The notes: generated from the letters alone by a model not told the origin. A stretch of DNA of 64,000 nt from Paenibacillus abyssi (GCF_014640295.1 NZ_BMGR01000001.1:310001-374000); one strand, 5' to 3'; counted from the first letter of the stretch, positions 44,079-53,273 are shown. Program-made: numbers and translations.

Positions 44079-45397
44079 GCGGGCTGCGGGAGCGTATGAA
44101 CCGTCTAAGGGGTGCGAGTCCACAGTCATCGGCAGCAGAGGATGAGGCTGAGAATCGTCCTTTACAGGATAGCGACCGTTTGAAACCGTCCGAGGAAGAG
44201 CCGGAAGACCGGTTATCCGGCGAGTGGAGCCGGATGCAGGTCAGAACAGCGGCCAATGACTGGGGAAGCTTTTTGCTTCGGGAAGTGTTTTACCCGCTTG
44301 ATTACCAGCATGGAACACATCGATTAATGGAATTAATAGATGCGTCTGCTGCGCTTTCCGCCTTTCATAGGGGTTCGGAAGAGACGCCGGCGCCAAGCGC
44401 GTATAATATGCTGTTTCTGGATTTGGAGACAACCGGGCTGGGGGTCGGAACCGGCAATGTGCCATTTATGGTCGGCCTGGGCTATGCGACGTTTGACCGC
44501 TTCGTCATCGAGCAATCCTTAATCCGACATCCCGCAGAAGAACGGGCAATGCTGGCTTATCTGGCGGAGAAATTAAAGAACTTTGATTACTTAGTCACAT
44601 ACAACGGCCGTACATTTGACTGGCCTGTCTTGGCAGGAAGATATATTATGAACGGGCTCGGCCGCCTGGACTCCCGCTTGCTGCATCTTGATTTTCTGCA
44701 TCCGTCCCGCAGCATCTGGAGGAATACATTAACCTCATGCAAGCTGAGCCATATCGAGGAAGAACGATTAAATATAAAACGGCACGACGATGTGCCCGGA
44801 TCGCTGGCGCCTTCCATCTATTTTCAATATTTAGCAGACGGCGACCCCGCTCCGCTGGAGGGCGTGTTTCGGCACAATGAGATCGATATGCTCTCGCTGG
44901 CATGTCTTGCCATCCGTTTTGCCCATCTGCTCGGAGGCCGGCTTGGAATCGATGTGCCGTACCCGGAAGACCAGGAAGAGCTGCTGCGCACCGGGCTTTG
45001 GCTGGACAAGATGGGGTTGACCGATCTGGCGGAGACGTTATTCGCGAGGCTGGCGGATAAAGATGTGCCGACCGGCTCCTGGTGTTTGCCGCTTGCAGCA
45101 AGAGACAAGAAGGTTGGAAATTGGGAGCGCGCTGTGTTATTGTGGCAGAAGATCGCATTATCGGCGGAAGCTTCAGCTCTGCCATCCTATGAAGCGCATA
45201 TTGAGCTTGCAATGTATAATGAGCATCGAAGCAAGGACCTGCCGTCTGCGCTTCGTTACGCGGAATCCGCCATGCAGCTGGCATTGAGAAGGCCGCAATC
45301 GCGCCGAAACGATCCAAAGCTGCGTGCAGAGCTTGAGGCGATCGCGAATCGTCTGGAACGGCTGAGAAGAAAACAGAACAAGGGGAACGTTAACTAA
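44075..45397 (+). CDS. mrfB: mitomycin repair exonuclease MrfB (YprB)
   Basis: A 440-residue DnaQ-like 3'-5' exonuclease partner of MrfA. A charged, variable N-terminal 65 residues precede the RNase H-fold nuclease: metal residues in FLDLETTGLG (D-x-E), YNGRTFDWPVL and HNEIDMLSL. After it comes a tetratricopeptide-like helical C-terminus of about 120 residues. It overlaps mrfA by 4 bases and the next gene by 1 base (TAATG), so expression is coupled. A longer in-frame extension upstream reads only across mrfA and is rejected. Confidence 0.92.
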   Translation: MSGLRERMNRLRGASPQSSAAEDEAENRPLQDSDRLKPSEEEPEDRLSGEWSRMQVRTAANDWGSFLLREVFYPLDYQHGTHRLMELIDASAALSAFHRGSEETPAPSAYNMLFLDLETTGLGVGTGNVPFMVGLGYATFDRFVIEQSLIRHPAEERAMLAYLAEKLKNFDYLVTYNGRTFDWPVLAGRYIMNGLGRLDSRLLHLDFLHPSRSIWRNTLTSCKLSHIEEERLNIKRHDDVPGSLAPSIYFQYLADGDPAPLEGVFRHNEIDMLSLACLAIRFAHLLGGRLGIDVPYPEDQEELLRTGLWLDKMGLTDLAETLFARLADKDVPTGSWCLPLAARDKKVGNWERAVLLWQKIALSAEASALPSYEAHIELAMYNEHRSKDLPSALRYAESAMQLALRRPQSRRNDPKLRAELEAIANRLERLRRKQNKGNVN

Positions 45398-46212
45398 TGT
45401 CAGAAACAGGTTTAAACAAGCCGGATGGACTGTTGATCGATCTGGACGGGACATTGTACCATGGCTCTAGAAGGATCGAAGGCGCTGATGAGTGGATTGC
45501 ATCGCTGTATGCGGCAAAGCTGCCCTTTTTATTCGTGACTAATAATTCCTCCGCCACGCCGCAGACCGTTGCGCAGCGTCTGGAAAAGATGGGCATACCG
45601 GCTTCACCGGAGCAAATCTGCACATCGGCGCAGGCTGCAGCAGCTTACATCGCTAATCTGCAGCCCGGAGCCTCTGTGTATGTCATAGGCGAGGAGGGGC
45701 TGCGAAGCAGCGCTGCCGATTCTGGACTGCAGCTAACACAAGAGCAAGCGGACTTCGTGCTGCAAGGGATCGACCGGGACTTCAATTATAAAAAGCTTGA
45801 ACACGCGGTTCGCCTTATTCATGGAGGCGCGCGTTACATACTGACGAATCCGGACTTGCTCCTTCCGACAGAAGACGGATTATCTCCCGGCGCTGGCTCC
45901 CTTGCTGCTATGCTGAGAGCCGCTGGCCGTGTAGAGCCGACGGTGATCGGCAAACCTTCTTCTGTCCTGGTTAACTTTGCATTGGACCGTTTGGGGCTAA
46001 CGGCAGAGCGGACTTGGATGATCGGGGACAATATGGCGACGGATATTGCCGCCGGCAAAGCAGCAGGCTGCGGAACGGCACTCGTATTAACGGGGATAAC
46101 GACGAAAGACAATATGCAGGAGCATATTCAAATTGCGGGTGTTGAAGCCGATCAGGTCTTTGAAGATTTGAGACAGCTTCACTCGTATATTTCCCATCTT
46201 ATCAGGACATAA
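45397..46212 (+). CDS. HAD-IIA phosphatase (YutF/NagD-like)
   Basis: A 271-residue cytosolic sugar- or nucleotide-phosphate phosphatase. Motif I is LIDLDGTLYHGSRR, the C2 cap follows, motif II is FVTNNSS, motif III Lys in IGKPSSVL, and motif IV WMIGDNMATDI. It resembles B. subtilis YutF and the AraL/NagD group, which are promiscuous; no substrate is assigned. Its start overlaps the mrfB stop by one base, placing it in the repair operon, perhaps for nucleotide clean-up (inference). Confidence 0.88.
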   Translation: MSETGLNKPDGLLIDLDGTLYHGSRRIEGADEWIASLYAAKLPFLFVTNNSSATPQTVAQRLEKMGIPASPEQICTSAQAAAAYIANLQPGASVYVIGEEGLRSSAADSGLQLTQEQADFVLQGIDRDFNYKKLEHAVRLIHGGARYILTNPDLLLPTEDGLSPGAGSLAAMLRAAGRVEPTVIGKPSSVLVNFALDRLGLTAERTWMIGDNMATDIAAGKAAGCGTALVLTGITTKDNMQEHIQIAGVEADQVFEDLRQLHSYISHLIRT

Positions 46213-46250
46213 GAGAAGCAAGCGACGATGACAGGAAGGAAGATGTGCCT

Positions 46251-47066
46251 ATGCCTGAATGGCCGGAAATGGAAACGTACCGAGTAATGCTCTCGGAGCG
46301 AATTGTTGGAGAAACGATTATTGGAACAGAAGTAACAAGGGATAAGTCTATCAATGTGCCGGTTGACCGGTTTAATGATGAGCTTAAAGGCAGGTCGATT
46401 TGGTACGTTGAACGCAGAGGGAAATATATATTATTTCATTTGGACAACGGAAGACGGCTGCTGCTGCATCTGATGCTGGGCGGTCTTATGTATTTTGGAA
46501 CCGATGAAGACCGGCCCTCGAGATCGATCCAAGTGACATTAAAATTTCCGCAGGGAAATCTTTATTTTATGGGTTTAAGACTTGGATTCCTGCACCTGTT
46601 AACAGTTAAGGAGGTCGAGGCGAAGCTCTCATCGCTAGGGCCCGAGCCGATGGACAAGCGTTTGACATTCGAGCGGTTTCGCGCGCTGCTGCAAACGAAG
46701 CGGGGCACGATCAAATCCACCTTTGTTGATCAGCAGGTAATTGCCGGCATCGGGAACAGTTACGTTGATGAGATTGCTTTTGCCGCAGGAATCAGGCCAA
46801 CCGCCAAAATTCCGGAGATCGCCGAGGAAACCTGGGAGCGCCTCTATACAGCTATGCATTCCGTGCTTCGCGAAGCAGCCTCTTCAGGCGGCTACATCGA
46901 ACATCCATTTACGAAAGATGATCTTTTAACCGGCGGTTATAATGAACGCTTTCATGTGTACGACCGAGAAGGGGAGCCTTGCTTGAAGTGCGGAAATCCG
47001 ATTATCAAGACGGAGATTTCTTCCCGTAAAGCCTTCTATTGTCCAGTATGTCAAAAGGAACATTAG
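46251..47066 (+). CDS. Fpg/Nei family DNA glycosylase
   Basis: A 271-residue base-excision enzyme. It begins M-P-E-W-P-E-M-E-T, giving the catalytic N-terminal Pro and the Glu after it. The Lys in RRGKYILFHL matches the conserved DNA-contact Lys. The helix-two-turn-helix has DQQVIAGIGNSYVDEI, and the C-terminal zinc finger is CLKCG-x15-CPVC with the conserved Arg in SSRKAFYCP. It differs from the usual MutM start (MPELPEVET), so it may be a second paralogue; the lesion range is uncertain. Start ATG 46251 behind GGAAGGAAG. Three bases from nfo. Confidence 0.9.
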   Translation: MPEWPEMETYRVMLSERIVGETIIGTEVTRDKSINVPVDRFNDELKGRSIWYVERRGKYILFHLDNGRRLLLHLMLGGLMYFGTDEDRPSRSIQVTLKFPQGNLYFMGLRLGFLHLLTVKEVEAKLSSLGPEPMDKRLTFERFRALLQTKRGTIKSTFVDQQVIAGIGNSYVDEIAFAAGIRPTAKIPEIAEETWERLYTAMHSVLREAASSGGYIEHPFTKDDLLTGGYNERFHVYDREGEPCLKCGNPIIKTEISSRKAFYCPVCQKEH

Positions 47067-47069
47067 CTT

Positions 47070-47942
47070 ATGCCTTTCACCGGTGCCCATGTCAGCATTA
47101 GCGGCGGTTATCATGATGCGGCAAAATCAGCGCTGGCGCAAGGGGGAGGAGCTTTTCAATACTTTCCGAAAAATCCGCGCAGCCTTACGATAAAAACATA
47201 TGATGCGATGGATGCGCAGCGCTGTGCCGAATTTTGCATAAAGCATGACCTGCGATCGATTGCACATGCTCCATACCCGACGAATCTGGCCGCATCGGAT
47301 CCAGATCAAGTGGAACGGACGATAACTTCACTTTTAAATGATTTGGCGATTGCAGAAAGCTGCGGTTCTCTTGGTGTCGTCGTCCATTTCGGAATTTATA
47401 AGGGGCCTGATACGTTACAAGGGTATAAAAATATTATACAATGTCTAGATAAGACCCTTGAGCAATGGAATGGAAGGGCTAAGCTGCTGATTGAGAATCA
47501 AGCCGGCGATCATGCCTTGATGGGGATGACCTTTGAGGAGCTGTCCCAAATCCGGGGCTTAAGCCGCTATCCTGAAAAAATCGCTTTTTGTTTGGACACA
47601 TGTCATTTATTCGCAAGCGGGGTTTGGAGCATGGCATCGGAGCAGGATTGGTTGCAGAAGGCAAGGGATACAGGCGTTATGAGGCATCTGGCGGCTGTCC
47701 ATTTCAATGATTCTGCATTTCCCAGCGGATCACGGCGCGATCGTCATGCTGTGATTGGCGAGGGACATATTGGCGAGCAGGCGCTAATGCGTTTTCTGGC
47801 CATTCCGGAAGTGCGCGATGTACCGATTATCTTGGAGACACCGCGCTCAGAGGATGGGACGCACTGCGAGCAAATCAAATGTTTAAATGAATGGATGCAT
47901 GCAGCACACAGCCCGAGCAAGCAGACTGATAGAAAGCGGTGA
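47070..47942 (+). CDS. nfo: deoxyribonuclease IV (AP endonuclease)
   Basis: Cuts DNA at abasic sites left by the glycosylase encoded just upstream. It has 290 residues in a TIM barrel. Zinc ligands lie in GAHVSISGG, AHAPYPTNLA, VVHFGIYKG, LIENQAGD, CLDTCHLFASG, VHFNDSAFPSGSRRDRH and ILETP, all standard endonuclease IV motifs. The glycosylase and this enzyme act in sequence in base excision repair. It lies 3 bases after the glycosylase stop. A downstream GTG overlaps its TGA. Confidence 0.95.
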   Translation: MPFTGAHVSISGGYHDAAKSALAQGGGAFQYFPKNPRSLTIKTYDAMDAQRCAEFCIKHDLRSIAHAPYPTNLAASDPDQVERTITSLLNDLAIAESCGSLGVVVHFGIYKGPDTLQGYKNIIQCLDKTLEQWNGRAKLLIENQAGDHALMGMTFEELSQIRGLSRYPEKIAFCLDTCHLFASGVWSMASEQDWLQKARDTGVMRHLAAVHFNDSAFPSGSRRDRHAVIGEGHIGEQALMRFLAIPEVRDVPIILETPRSEDGTHCEQIKCLNEWMHAAHSPSKQTDRKR

Positions 47943-47950
47943 TTCGAACG

Positions 47951-48313
47951 ATGGTCCATGTCTATTTGGATGATTACCGACCCTGCCCCTCCGGATTTGT
48001 GCTCGCCCGTAATAGTGAAGAATGCAAGTTGCTTATCGACGGCGAACCGATCGGCGTGTTATCGCTGGATTATGATTTAGGATGGGGAGAGCCAACGGGG
48101 TTGGACGTTGCAAGACATATCGTGGAGCATGGGCGGTATCCCCGCGAAATTTATCTACATACATCAAGCCTTTCAGGAAAAATGCAGATGTATCAATTGC
48201 TTTACCTGCATGCGCCTGAAGACGTGATCATTCACAACGGACCTATGCCGCAAGAGGTGTTATCAAATATTGGAAATCGTACGTCAATAAATCAGTCGAA
48301 CAAAGGTGATTAG
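47951..48313 (+). CDS. cyclic-phosphate processing receiver (cREC) domain protein
   Basis: A 120-residue stand-alone receiver-like domain. The opening VYLDDYRPCPSGFVLAR has the LDD-R-P-P-G pattern of the cREC family, which is found next to ligases and phosphatases that process RNA or nucleotide cyclic phosphates. LSLDYDLGWGEPTGLDVARH holds the acidic Asp of the receiver fold. Function here is unproven. Start ATG 47951 is preferred (site AAAGCGGTGA); a GTG overlapping the nfo stop (47939) is possible. The short C-terminal tail is polar and unlike the family. Confidence 0.78.
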   Translation: MVHVYLDDYRPCPSGFVLARNSEECKLLIDGEPIGVLSLDYDLGWGEPTGLDVARHIVEHGRYPREIYLHTSSLSGKMQMYQLLYLHAPEDVIIHNGPMPQEVLSNIGNRTSINQSNKGD

Positions 48314-48318
48314 ATATT

Positions 48319-49101
48319 ATGATTCATTTACAAGAGCTTTATCTGCGCCGCGACGAGCGCGTCATCTTGGATGGCGTCAATCTGCACATGCGTCCGGGCG
48401 AGCATTGGGTCATACTGGGGAAGAATGGCTCGGGGAAAACAACATTGCTCGAAATGATGACAGGTTATATGTTCCCTAGTTCCGGAACGGTTGAGGTGCT
48501 GGGTAACCGTTATGGACAATGCGATGTCAGGGAAGTCCGCAAACGCATTGGTTACATTAGCCAATCGTTGGTCGAGAAGCTTACGCTCAGCGATTCCGTG
48601 TGGGAAGTCGTTGCTACAGGCGCCTATGCCTTTTTGCGTTTTTATCAAGACATTCCTTCGGAGCTGCGGGACCAAGCGCGCGCTTTGCTGACGGATATGG
48701 GCATCGGGCATTTGTCGGATCAGCCGCTGGGCTCCTTATCGCAAGGTGAGCGCAAGAAAGCGCTGTTGGCCCGTTCATTAATGGCGAGTCCGGAGCTCCT
48801 TATTATGGACGAGCCTTGCGCAGGCCTGGATCTGTACGAACGCGAGAAGTTTCTCCGTGAGCTGTACCGCTTAAGCGAGCAGAATATGACAGCCGTTTAT
48901 GTTACGCACCATATCGAAGAGATCGTTCCTTTGTTCACCCATGTAGCCTTGATTCACGAGGGGAAAGTAGCGGCAGCAGGACCGAAGAAGGAAGTGCTGA
49001 CTGGTGAGGCGTTAAGCAAGGCATATGACCTGCCGATTGAAGTGGAATGGGCACATGAACGTCCTTGGATTCGTGTCGCGCAGCAAGGAGACAGCCTGTG
49101 A
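48319..49101 (+). CDS. ABC-type ATPase (YlmA-like)
   Basis: A 260-residue stand-alone ABC ATPase: Walker A GKNGSGKTTL, signature SLSQGERKKALLARSL, Walker B LLIMDEPCAGLDL, switch His in YVTHHIEEI. It resembles the YlmA/ModF-like cytosolic ATPases often found without a permease. No membrane partner gene is adjacent. The starting ATG is 5 bases after the cREC gene, and its stop overlaps the next gene's GTG. Its role is unknown; it may work with another transporter or have a non-transport function. Confidence 0.88.
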   Translation: MIHLQELYLRRDERVILDGVNLHMRPGEHWVILGKNGSGKTTLLEMMTGYMFPSSGTVEVLGNRYGQCDVREVRKRIGYISQSLVEKLTLSDSVWEVVATGAYAFLRFYQDIPSELRDQARALLTDMGIGHLSDQPLGSLSQGERKKALLARSLMASPELLIMDEPCAGLDLYEREKFLRELYRLSEQNMTAVYVTHHIEEIVPLFTHVALIHEGKVAAAGPKKEVLTGEALSKAYDLPIEVEWAHERPWIRVAQQGDSL

Positions 49102-50114
49102 GCCGCTGGATCGGTACGGCCAATCATGGTTTCGCTTCTTACGCGATGGAAGAGCTGAGAAGATTGTTTCCGTCGATAAAATTCCAGCAATTAGTGGCCG
49201 GCGAGGTATTCATGCTCGAGCTGCCTGACGACCGCGAACAAGCATTGAAGAAAGTTCAGGATAACGAACCGATATTTTTGCGTCATATTCATCCTGTGGA
49301 TCGTGAGCTTCCTCTTAACGGAAATGCGGATGATCTGCAGGAGCTAAGCAACATGGTTAGGCATGCCTGCAAGCTATTCGAAGGAAAAAGAACAGCCGTG
49401 CATGTTCGTCGCGTAGAAGGCAGCCCTTACCCGTACTCAGCAGCCGATACCAAAGCTGTGCTTGATGCGGTGCTCATGGAAGTGGACAGTGAACAATCCC
49501 TGCAGCATCCGGATATGATCCTGTCGATCTTCGCTGCCAAGGATAAGCTGTTGATCGGCTGGGGGACACCGGAGCAGCTGTTATCTGATTGGCCGGGCGG
49601 TGCGGTTCGCTTCCAGAGGGAAGAAGGGCAGATCTCAAGGGCAAAATTCAAGCTGCTTGAAGCGGAACGAACCTTTAGAATCAATCTGGCAGAGTTCCGG
49701 GAAGCGCTCGATATCGGAGCGGCGCCCGGCGGCTGGACTTCGCTGCTGCTTGAGCGCGGTTTGCTCGTCACGGCAATTGACCCCGCTGAGCTGCATCCTT
49801 CGTTAGCGGAGAATCCAAGATTGACCTACTTGAAGAAGAATGCATCGGAAGTGAAGTTCTCTCCCGGCCAATTCGATCTTCTCGTATGCGATATGAGCTG
49901 GAGTCCGCTGCAGATGTGCAAGCTGGTGTTAGATCTGCAGCAAGCGCTTGTAAGCGGGGGGAGCGCAATTGTGACCGTTAAGCTTATGCACCGCAAGCCG
50001 CTGCAAACGATCCGGGAGGTCATGAGCAAGATGAATGAAGCCTTCGAGGTTCTTAGAGCGAAGCAGCTTTTTCATAACCGTGATGAAATCACATTATTTT
50101 TAAGGCGGAAATAA
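49098..50114 (+). CDS. RlmM-like RNA 2'-O-methyltransferase
   Basis: A 338-residue methyltransferase. The N-terminal part (1-180) begins WIGTANHGFASYAMEELRRL and resembles the THUMP-containing head of RlmM. The C-terminal RrmJ/FtsJ domain has the SAM motif DIGAAPGGWTSLLLERG, the catalytic Asp in VCDMSW and the Lys in VTVKLM. RlmM methylates C2498 of 23S rRNA; this protein's target is an inference. The start is GTG 49098, overlapping the ATPase stop (GTGA); an upstream ATG (49065) reads through that gene's end. Last gene of the run; a terminator follows. Confidence 0.82.
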   Translation: MSRWIGTANHGFASYAMEELRRLFPSIKFQQLVAGEVFMLELPDDREQALKKVQDNEPIFLRHIHPVDRELPLNGNADDLQELSNMVRHACKLFEGKRTAVHVRRVEGSPYPYSAADTKAVLDAVLMEVDSEQSLQHPDMILSIFAAKDKLLIGWGTPEQLLSDWPGGAVRFQREEGQISRAKFKLLEAERTFRINLAEFREALDIGAAPGGWTSLLLERGLLVTAIDPAELHPSLAENPRLTYLKKNASEVKFSPGQFDLLVCDMSWSPLQMCKLVLDLQQALVSGGSAIVTVKLMHRKPLQTIREVMSKMNEAFEVLRAKQLFHNRDEITLFLRRK

Positions 50115-50214
50115 TATTCCGGCACTGAGGGGTGCTGACACATTCGTTTCCGCCCTCACTCCGCACGCATACGGATTCCGATTGAACAAAAATGATAGAT
50201 CGTTATACAAGGGA

Positions 50215-50265
50215 AAGCATCCCGGTTAACCGCGTTGATAAACGCGGCTGCCGGGATGCTTTTTT
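50215..50265 (+). terminator. terminator of the mrfA-to-methyltransferase run
   Basis: AAGCATCCCGG and CCGGGATGCTTTTTT, with an inner AACCGCGTT/AACGCGG stem, 100 bases after the methyltransferase stop. Confidence 0.9.
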
Positions 50266-50290
50266 GTTTATGCGAAAAGGAGGAAGATGA

Positions 50291-51862
50291 ATGATAAACA
50301 ATGATAACGAAAGACGCCTGCTGCCTGTATGGGCTAATGGAACAATTATTGGCGACAGATACCGAATCGTGAGTATGGTCGGGAAAGGCGGAATGGGGGA
50401 GGTGTACAAAGCAGAGGATCTTCGGATGCCAGGCAAACGTTGGGCTATTAAAGTGACAAATCTGGGGAGGGCTGCAGCAGGCAGCGACGTGCTTGAGGCG
50501 AAAGTATTAATGAGGCTTAGCCATCCTCATTTGCCGGTTATCGCTGATTTCTATGCGCCGGACGAGCAGGGGAGAGCGGTGCTCGTCACAGATTATATCG
50601 AAGGCGTCACGTTACAGGGCTACTTGGCTCAGCAAGACAAGCAGCTTCCGTATGCTAACGTCATGAACATATTCCAGCAATTATGCGATGTGCTGTCCTA
50701 TCTGCACCGTCAATCTCCGCCTATCATCCACCGTGATTTAAAGCCGACCAATGTGATGATCGAGCCTGGTGGACATATAAAGCTGATCGATTTCGGCATT
50801 GCGCGATTTTATAAGCATGGCCAATCAAGCGACACCGTTCAGCTTGGGACACCGGGCTTCGCCGCTCCTGAACAAAGCGGCGGCAGGCAAAGCGATCCCA
50901 GGTCCGATATTTACGGATTAGGCGCGCTTCTTTTCTATATGTTAAGCGGCGGCAGGCACTATCGTCCGGGGGAGCCGGTACGCTGTCAGGAGCTGCACAG
51001 TGCGCCTGATAAAATGACCATTTTACTTGAACGAATGCTTGATCCGCTGCCGGACCGCCGGTACGCTTCCATGTATGAGGTTCAACAGGCGTTGAAGCAT
51101 TGGGACGGGAGAGGAGTGAGCCATTTGCATTCGTATCCTGATCCTGACGACCGCACCGGTGAAAGCAAGACAGGAAAACGGGTTGTTATTGCATCGCTGG
51201 CCCCCGGCTCGGGAGCGACGTTTATGACCCTGACAATATGTAAGCTGTTGTCGCTGCAAGGCTTACGCTGTACCGCAATAGAGCATCCATTAAATCGTGC
51301 AGAGTGGCATACATTGTTAGCTTCCTCAAAGGGTCAAAGCAACAGTCAAGCTTATCCGAAGTATTCCGTATGGCAGGAGCACAACATTACATGGTATGCG
51401 CTTTTGCCCTTTGTAAGCGGTGATCCGCACTCTGGAGAAGAGCAGCTTCATGCTCCGGATCCATCAGTCCGGGCGGAGACGACCTTGATCGACCTCTCAG
51501 GACAGTGGCTGTCGCCATCCTGTCGCCCGCTGCTGCAAAGTGCGGATCTATGTTTATTCGTGGCGGATCCTTGGCCTTCAAGGTGGTCCGCCTCAATGAT
51601 GAACCAGTACCGCGAGCTTCTTGAGCTGCGAAATGAGCTCCAGCTTCCTACCTTTTGGATTGCCAATAAGGATGTGAAGTTCAGCAGAAGAAAAGAGTGG
51701 CTCAGCATGCTTCCGGGACCGCTGCTTACGACGGTTCCCCAGCTTTCTCCGGCCGATTGGGCAGAATGTTTATGGCGCAGCCGATGGGCAACCGATTCTT
51801 CCAGCTGGAGGAAGCTGTTAAGCGATAGCCTTCAACCGTTATGGCCGTATTTTGTGCGATAA
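50291..51862 (+). CDS. Ser/Thr kinase fused to a degenerate MinD-like P-loop domain
   Basis: A 523-residue soluble protein. Residues 20-280 are a Hanks-type kinase: glycine loop VGKGGMGEVYKAED, Lys in RWAIKV, catalytic HRDLKPTN (H147-R148-D149), DFGIAR, and the activation segment ending GTPGFAAPEQ. It lacks the membrane helix and PASTA repeats of PrkC. After a polar linker, residues 296-523 form a MinD/ParA-like domain: the P-loop is LAPGSGATFM (near 303-312), which lacks the Walker Lys, with an acidic strand TTLIDLSGQW, SADLCLFVADPWPSRW and FWIANKDVK. All kinase catalytic residues are intact. The second domain may bind nucleotide weakly or act as a docking module. Strong AAAAGGAGG site. No obvious partner gene. 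Confidence 0.88.
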   Translation: MINNDNERRLLPVWANGTIIGDRYRIVSMVGKGGMGEVYKAEDLRMPGKRWAIKVTNLGRAAAGSDVLEAKVLMRLSHPHLPVIADFYAPDEQGRAVLVTDYIEGVTLQGYLAQQDKQLPYANVMNIFQQLCDVLSYLHRQSPPIIHRDLKPTNVMIEPGGHIKLIDFGIARFYKHGQSSDTVQLGTPGFAAPEQSGGRQSDPRSDIYGLGALLFYMLSGGRHYRPGEPVRCQELHSAPDKMTILLERMLDPLPDRRYASMYEVQQALKHWDGRGVSHLHSYPDPDDRTGESKTGKRVVIASLAPGSGATFMTLTICKLLSLQGLRCTAIEHPLNRAEWHTLLASSKGQSNSQAYPKYSVWQEHNITWYALLPFVSGDPHSGEEQLHAPDPSVRAETTLIDLSGQWLSPSCRPLLQSADLCLFVADPWPSRWSASMMNQYRELLELRNELQLPTFWIANKDVKFSRRKEWLSMLPGPLLTTVPQLSPADWAECLWRSRWATDSSSWRKLLSDSLQPLWPYFVR

Positions 51863-51886
51863 ACTCACACTTTTTATGTGAACCTG

Positions 51887-51895
51887 TGATACAAT
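51887..51895 (+). promoter_or_regulatory. possible extended minus-10 of the chromate transporter gene
   Basis: TGATACAAT, about 98 bases upstream of the start, without a good minus-35. A second TATAAT lies at 51905-51910. Weak evidence. Confidence 0.3.
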
Positions 51896-51992
51896 GATAC
51901 GCGTATAATTATCGAATTTGGAGATCGTCCCCTTTTAAGTAATGGAAATCGAGGATATCGAAGTATGGATGGAACGAAACGGAGGGGAAGAG

Positions 51993-53198
51993 ATGCGTAT
52001 AAAACCGGAATCAAAGGTTGAAGTGTTTTTGACGGCTTTAAAGCTCGGCCTGACTTCGTTCGGAGGTCCGGTTGCCCATATCGGGTATTTCAGAGATGAA
52101 TATGTCAATCGCCGGAAGTGGATAAGCGAGAGCAGCTTTGCCGATCTGGTCGCCCTGTGCCAGTTTCTCCCTGGACCTGCAAGCAGCCAGCTCGGAATGG
52201 CAATCGGGATCCGGCGAGCTGGACTTGGCGGTGCATTGGCGGCCTGGCTGGGCTTCACGTTGCCCTCTGCGCTTGTCATGATTCTATTCGCGCTTTGGGT
52301 AGGCGCAGCTGATCTCTCAAGCGCGGGCTGGCTGCAAGGTTTGAAACTGGTTGCCGTAGCAGTTGTCGCTCAGGCCGTATGGAGCATGGCGGTCACTTTG
52401 GCTCCGGATCGCATTCGCGCTACGATGGCGCTGTTTGCCGCAGGATGGGCCTCTCTGATGCCGGGCCCGGCGGGGCAGCTGCTGCCGCTGCTGTTATGCG
52501 GTGCGGCAGCAGTGCTCTGGTTAAAGCCCACAGCTGCAGCAGCGCGAGCTGCCGATGATCGGGAGCACGGGCTTCCGTTTGGCCGCAGGCTTGCGGCAGC
52601 GGCGCTTGCTGTTTTTGCAATTCTTCTTATTGTATTGCCTATCGCTGCAAAGCTGATGCCGTCTTCTCCGGCAGTATCCATAATGGACAGCTCTTACCGG
52701 GCGGGATCACTCGTTTTCGGGGGTGGCCACGTCGTGCTGCCCATGCTGGAGAAGGAGGTTGTGCATGGTGGTGAACATGGCATTTCTGCAGATCGCTTCA
52801 TGGCTGGTTACGGTGCGGCACAAGCAGTACCTGGGCCGCTCTTTACCTTCGCTGCTTACATAGGGGCTTCAATTGGCGAGGGATGGCATGGAATTATGTT
52901 GGCTGCCGCTGCTCTCTTGGCTATCTTTCTACCCTCATTTTTGCTGCTCGTCGGCGCGCTGCCATTCTGGCAAGGCCTGCAGCACAATCAGAAAGCCAGG
53001 CTGGCATTGATGGGTGTGAATGCAGCTGTTGTCGGGATCTTGCTGGCGGCGTTATACAATCCGGTATGGACAAGCACGGTGCACACGGCACATGATTTTA
53101 CCATTGTGCTTGTTGCTTTTCTGATGCTGCAAATATGGAAATGCCAGCCTTGGCAAGTAGTCCTGATTGCGGCAGCGGCAGGTTTCATTATCTTATAA
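51993..53198 (+). CDS. chrA: chromate transporter family protein (ChrA)
   Basis: A 401-residue membrane protein with two CHR half-repeats: LKLGLTSFGGPVAHIGYF (about 13-30) and SYRAGSLVFGGGHVVLPML (about 233-251), each followed by a helix-rich region with a Pro-Gly-Pro element (FLPGPAS; VPGPLF). About ten membrane segments. Family members export chromate by proton exchange, though many in soil Bacilli have not been tested and may carry other anions. Start ATG 51993 behind GGAGGGG; an in-frame start 51 bases earlier is less likely. Confidence 0.9.
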   Translation: MRIKPESKVEVFLTALKLGLTSFGGPVAHIGYFRDEYVNRRKWISESSFADLVALCQFLPGPASSQLGMAIGIRRAGLGGALAAWLGFTLPSALVMILFALWVGAADLSSAGWLQGLKLVAVAVVAQAVWSMAVTLAPDRIRATMALFAAGWASLMPGPAGQLLPLLLCGAAAVLWLKPTAAAARAADDREHGLPFGRRLAAAALAVFAILLIVLPIAAKLMPSSPAVSIMDSSYRAGSLVFGGGHVVLPMLEKEVVHGGEHGISADRFMAGYGAAQAVPGPLFTFAAYIGASIGEGWHGIMLAAAALLAIFLPSFLLLVGALPFWQGLQHNQKARLALMGVNAAVVGILLAALYNPVWTSTVHTAHDFTIVLVAFLMLQIWKCQPWQVVLIAAAAGFIIL

Positions 53199-53244
53199 AC
53201 ATTTCCTTAACTGGTGATATCTGATATGACAAACATCGCCTGAC

Positions 53245-53273
53245 TTGCATTTATGCCGCTTGTTCATTATTAT
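53245..53273 (+). promoter_or_regulatory. sigma-A promoter of the two-component pair
   Basis: TTGCAT, 17 bases, TATTAT, about 50 bases before the response-regulator start. Confidence 0.6.
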
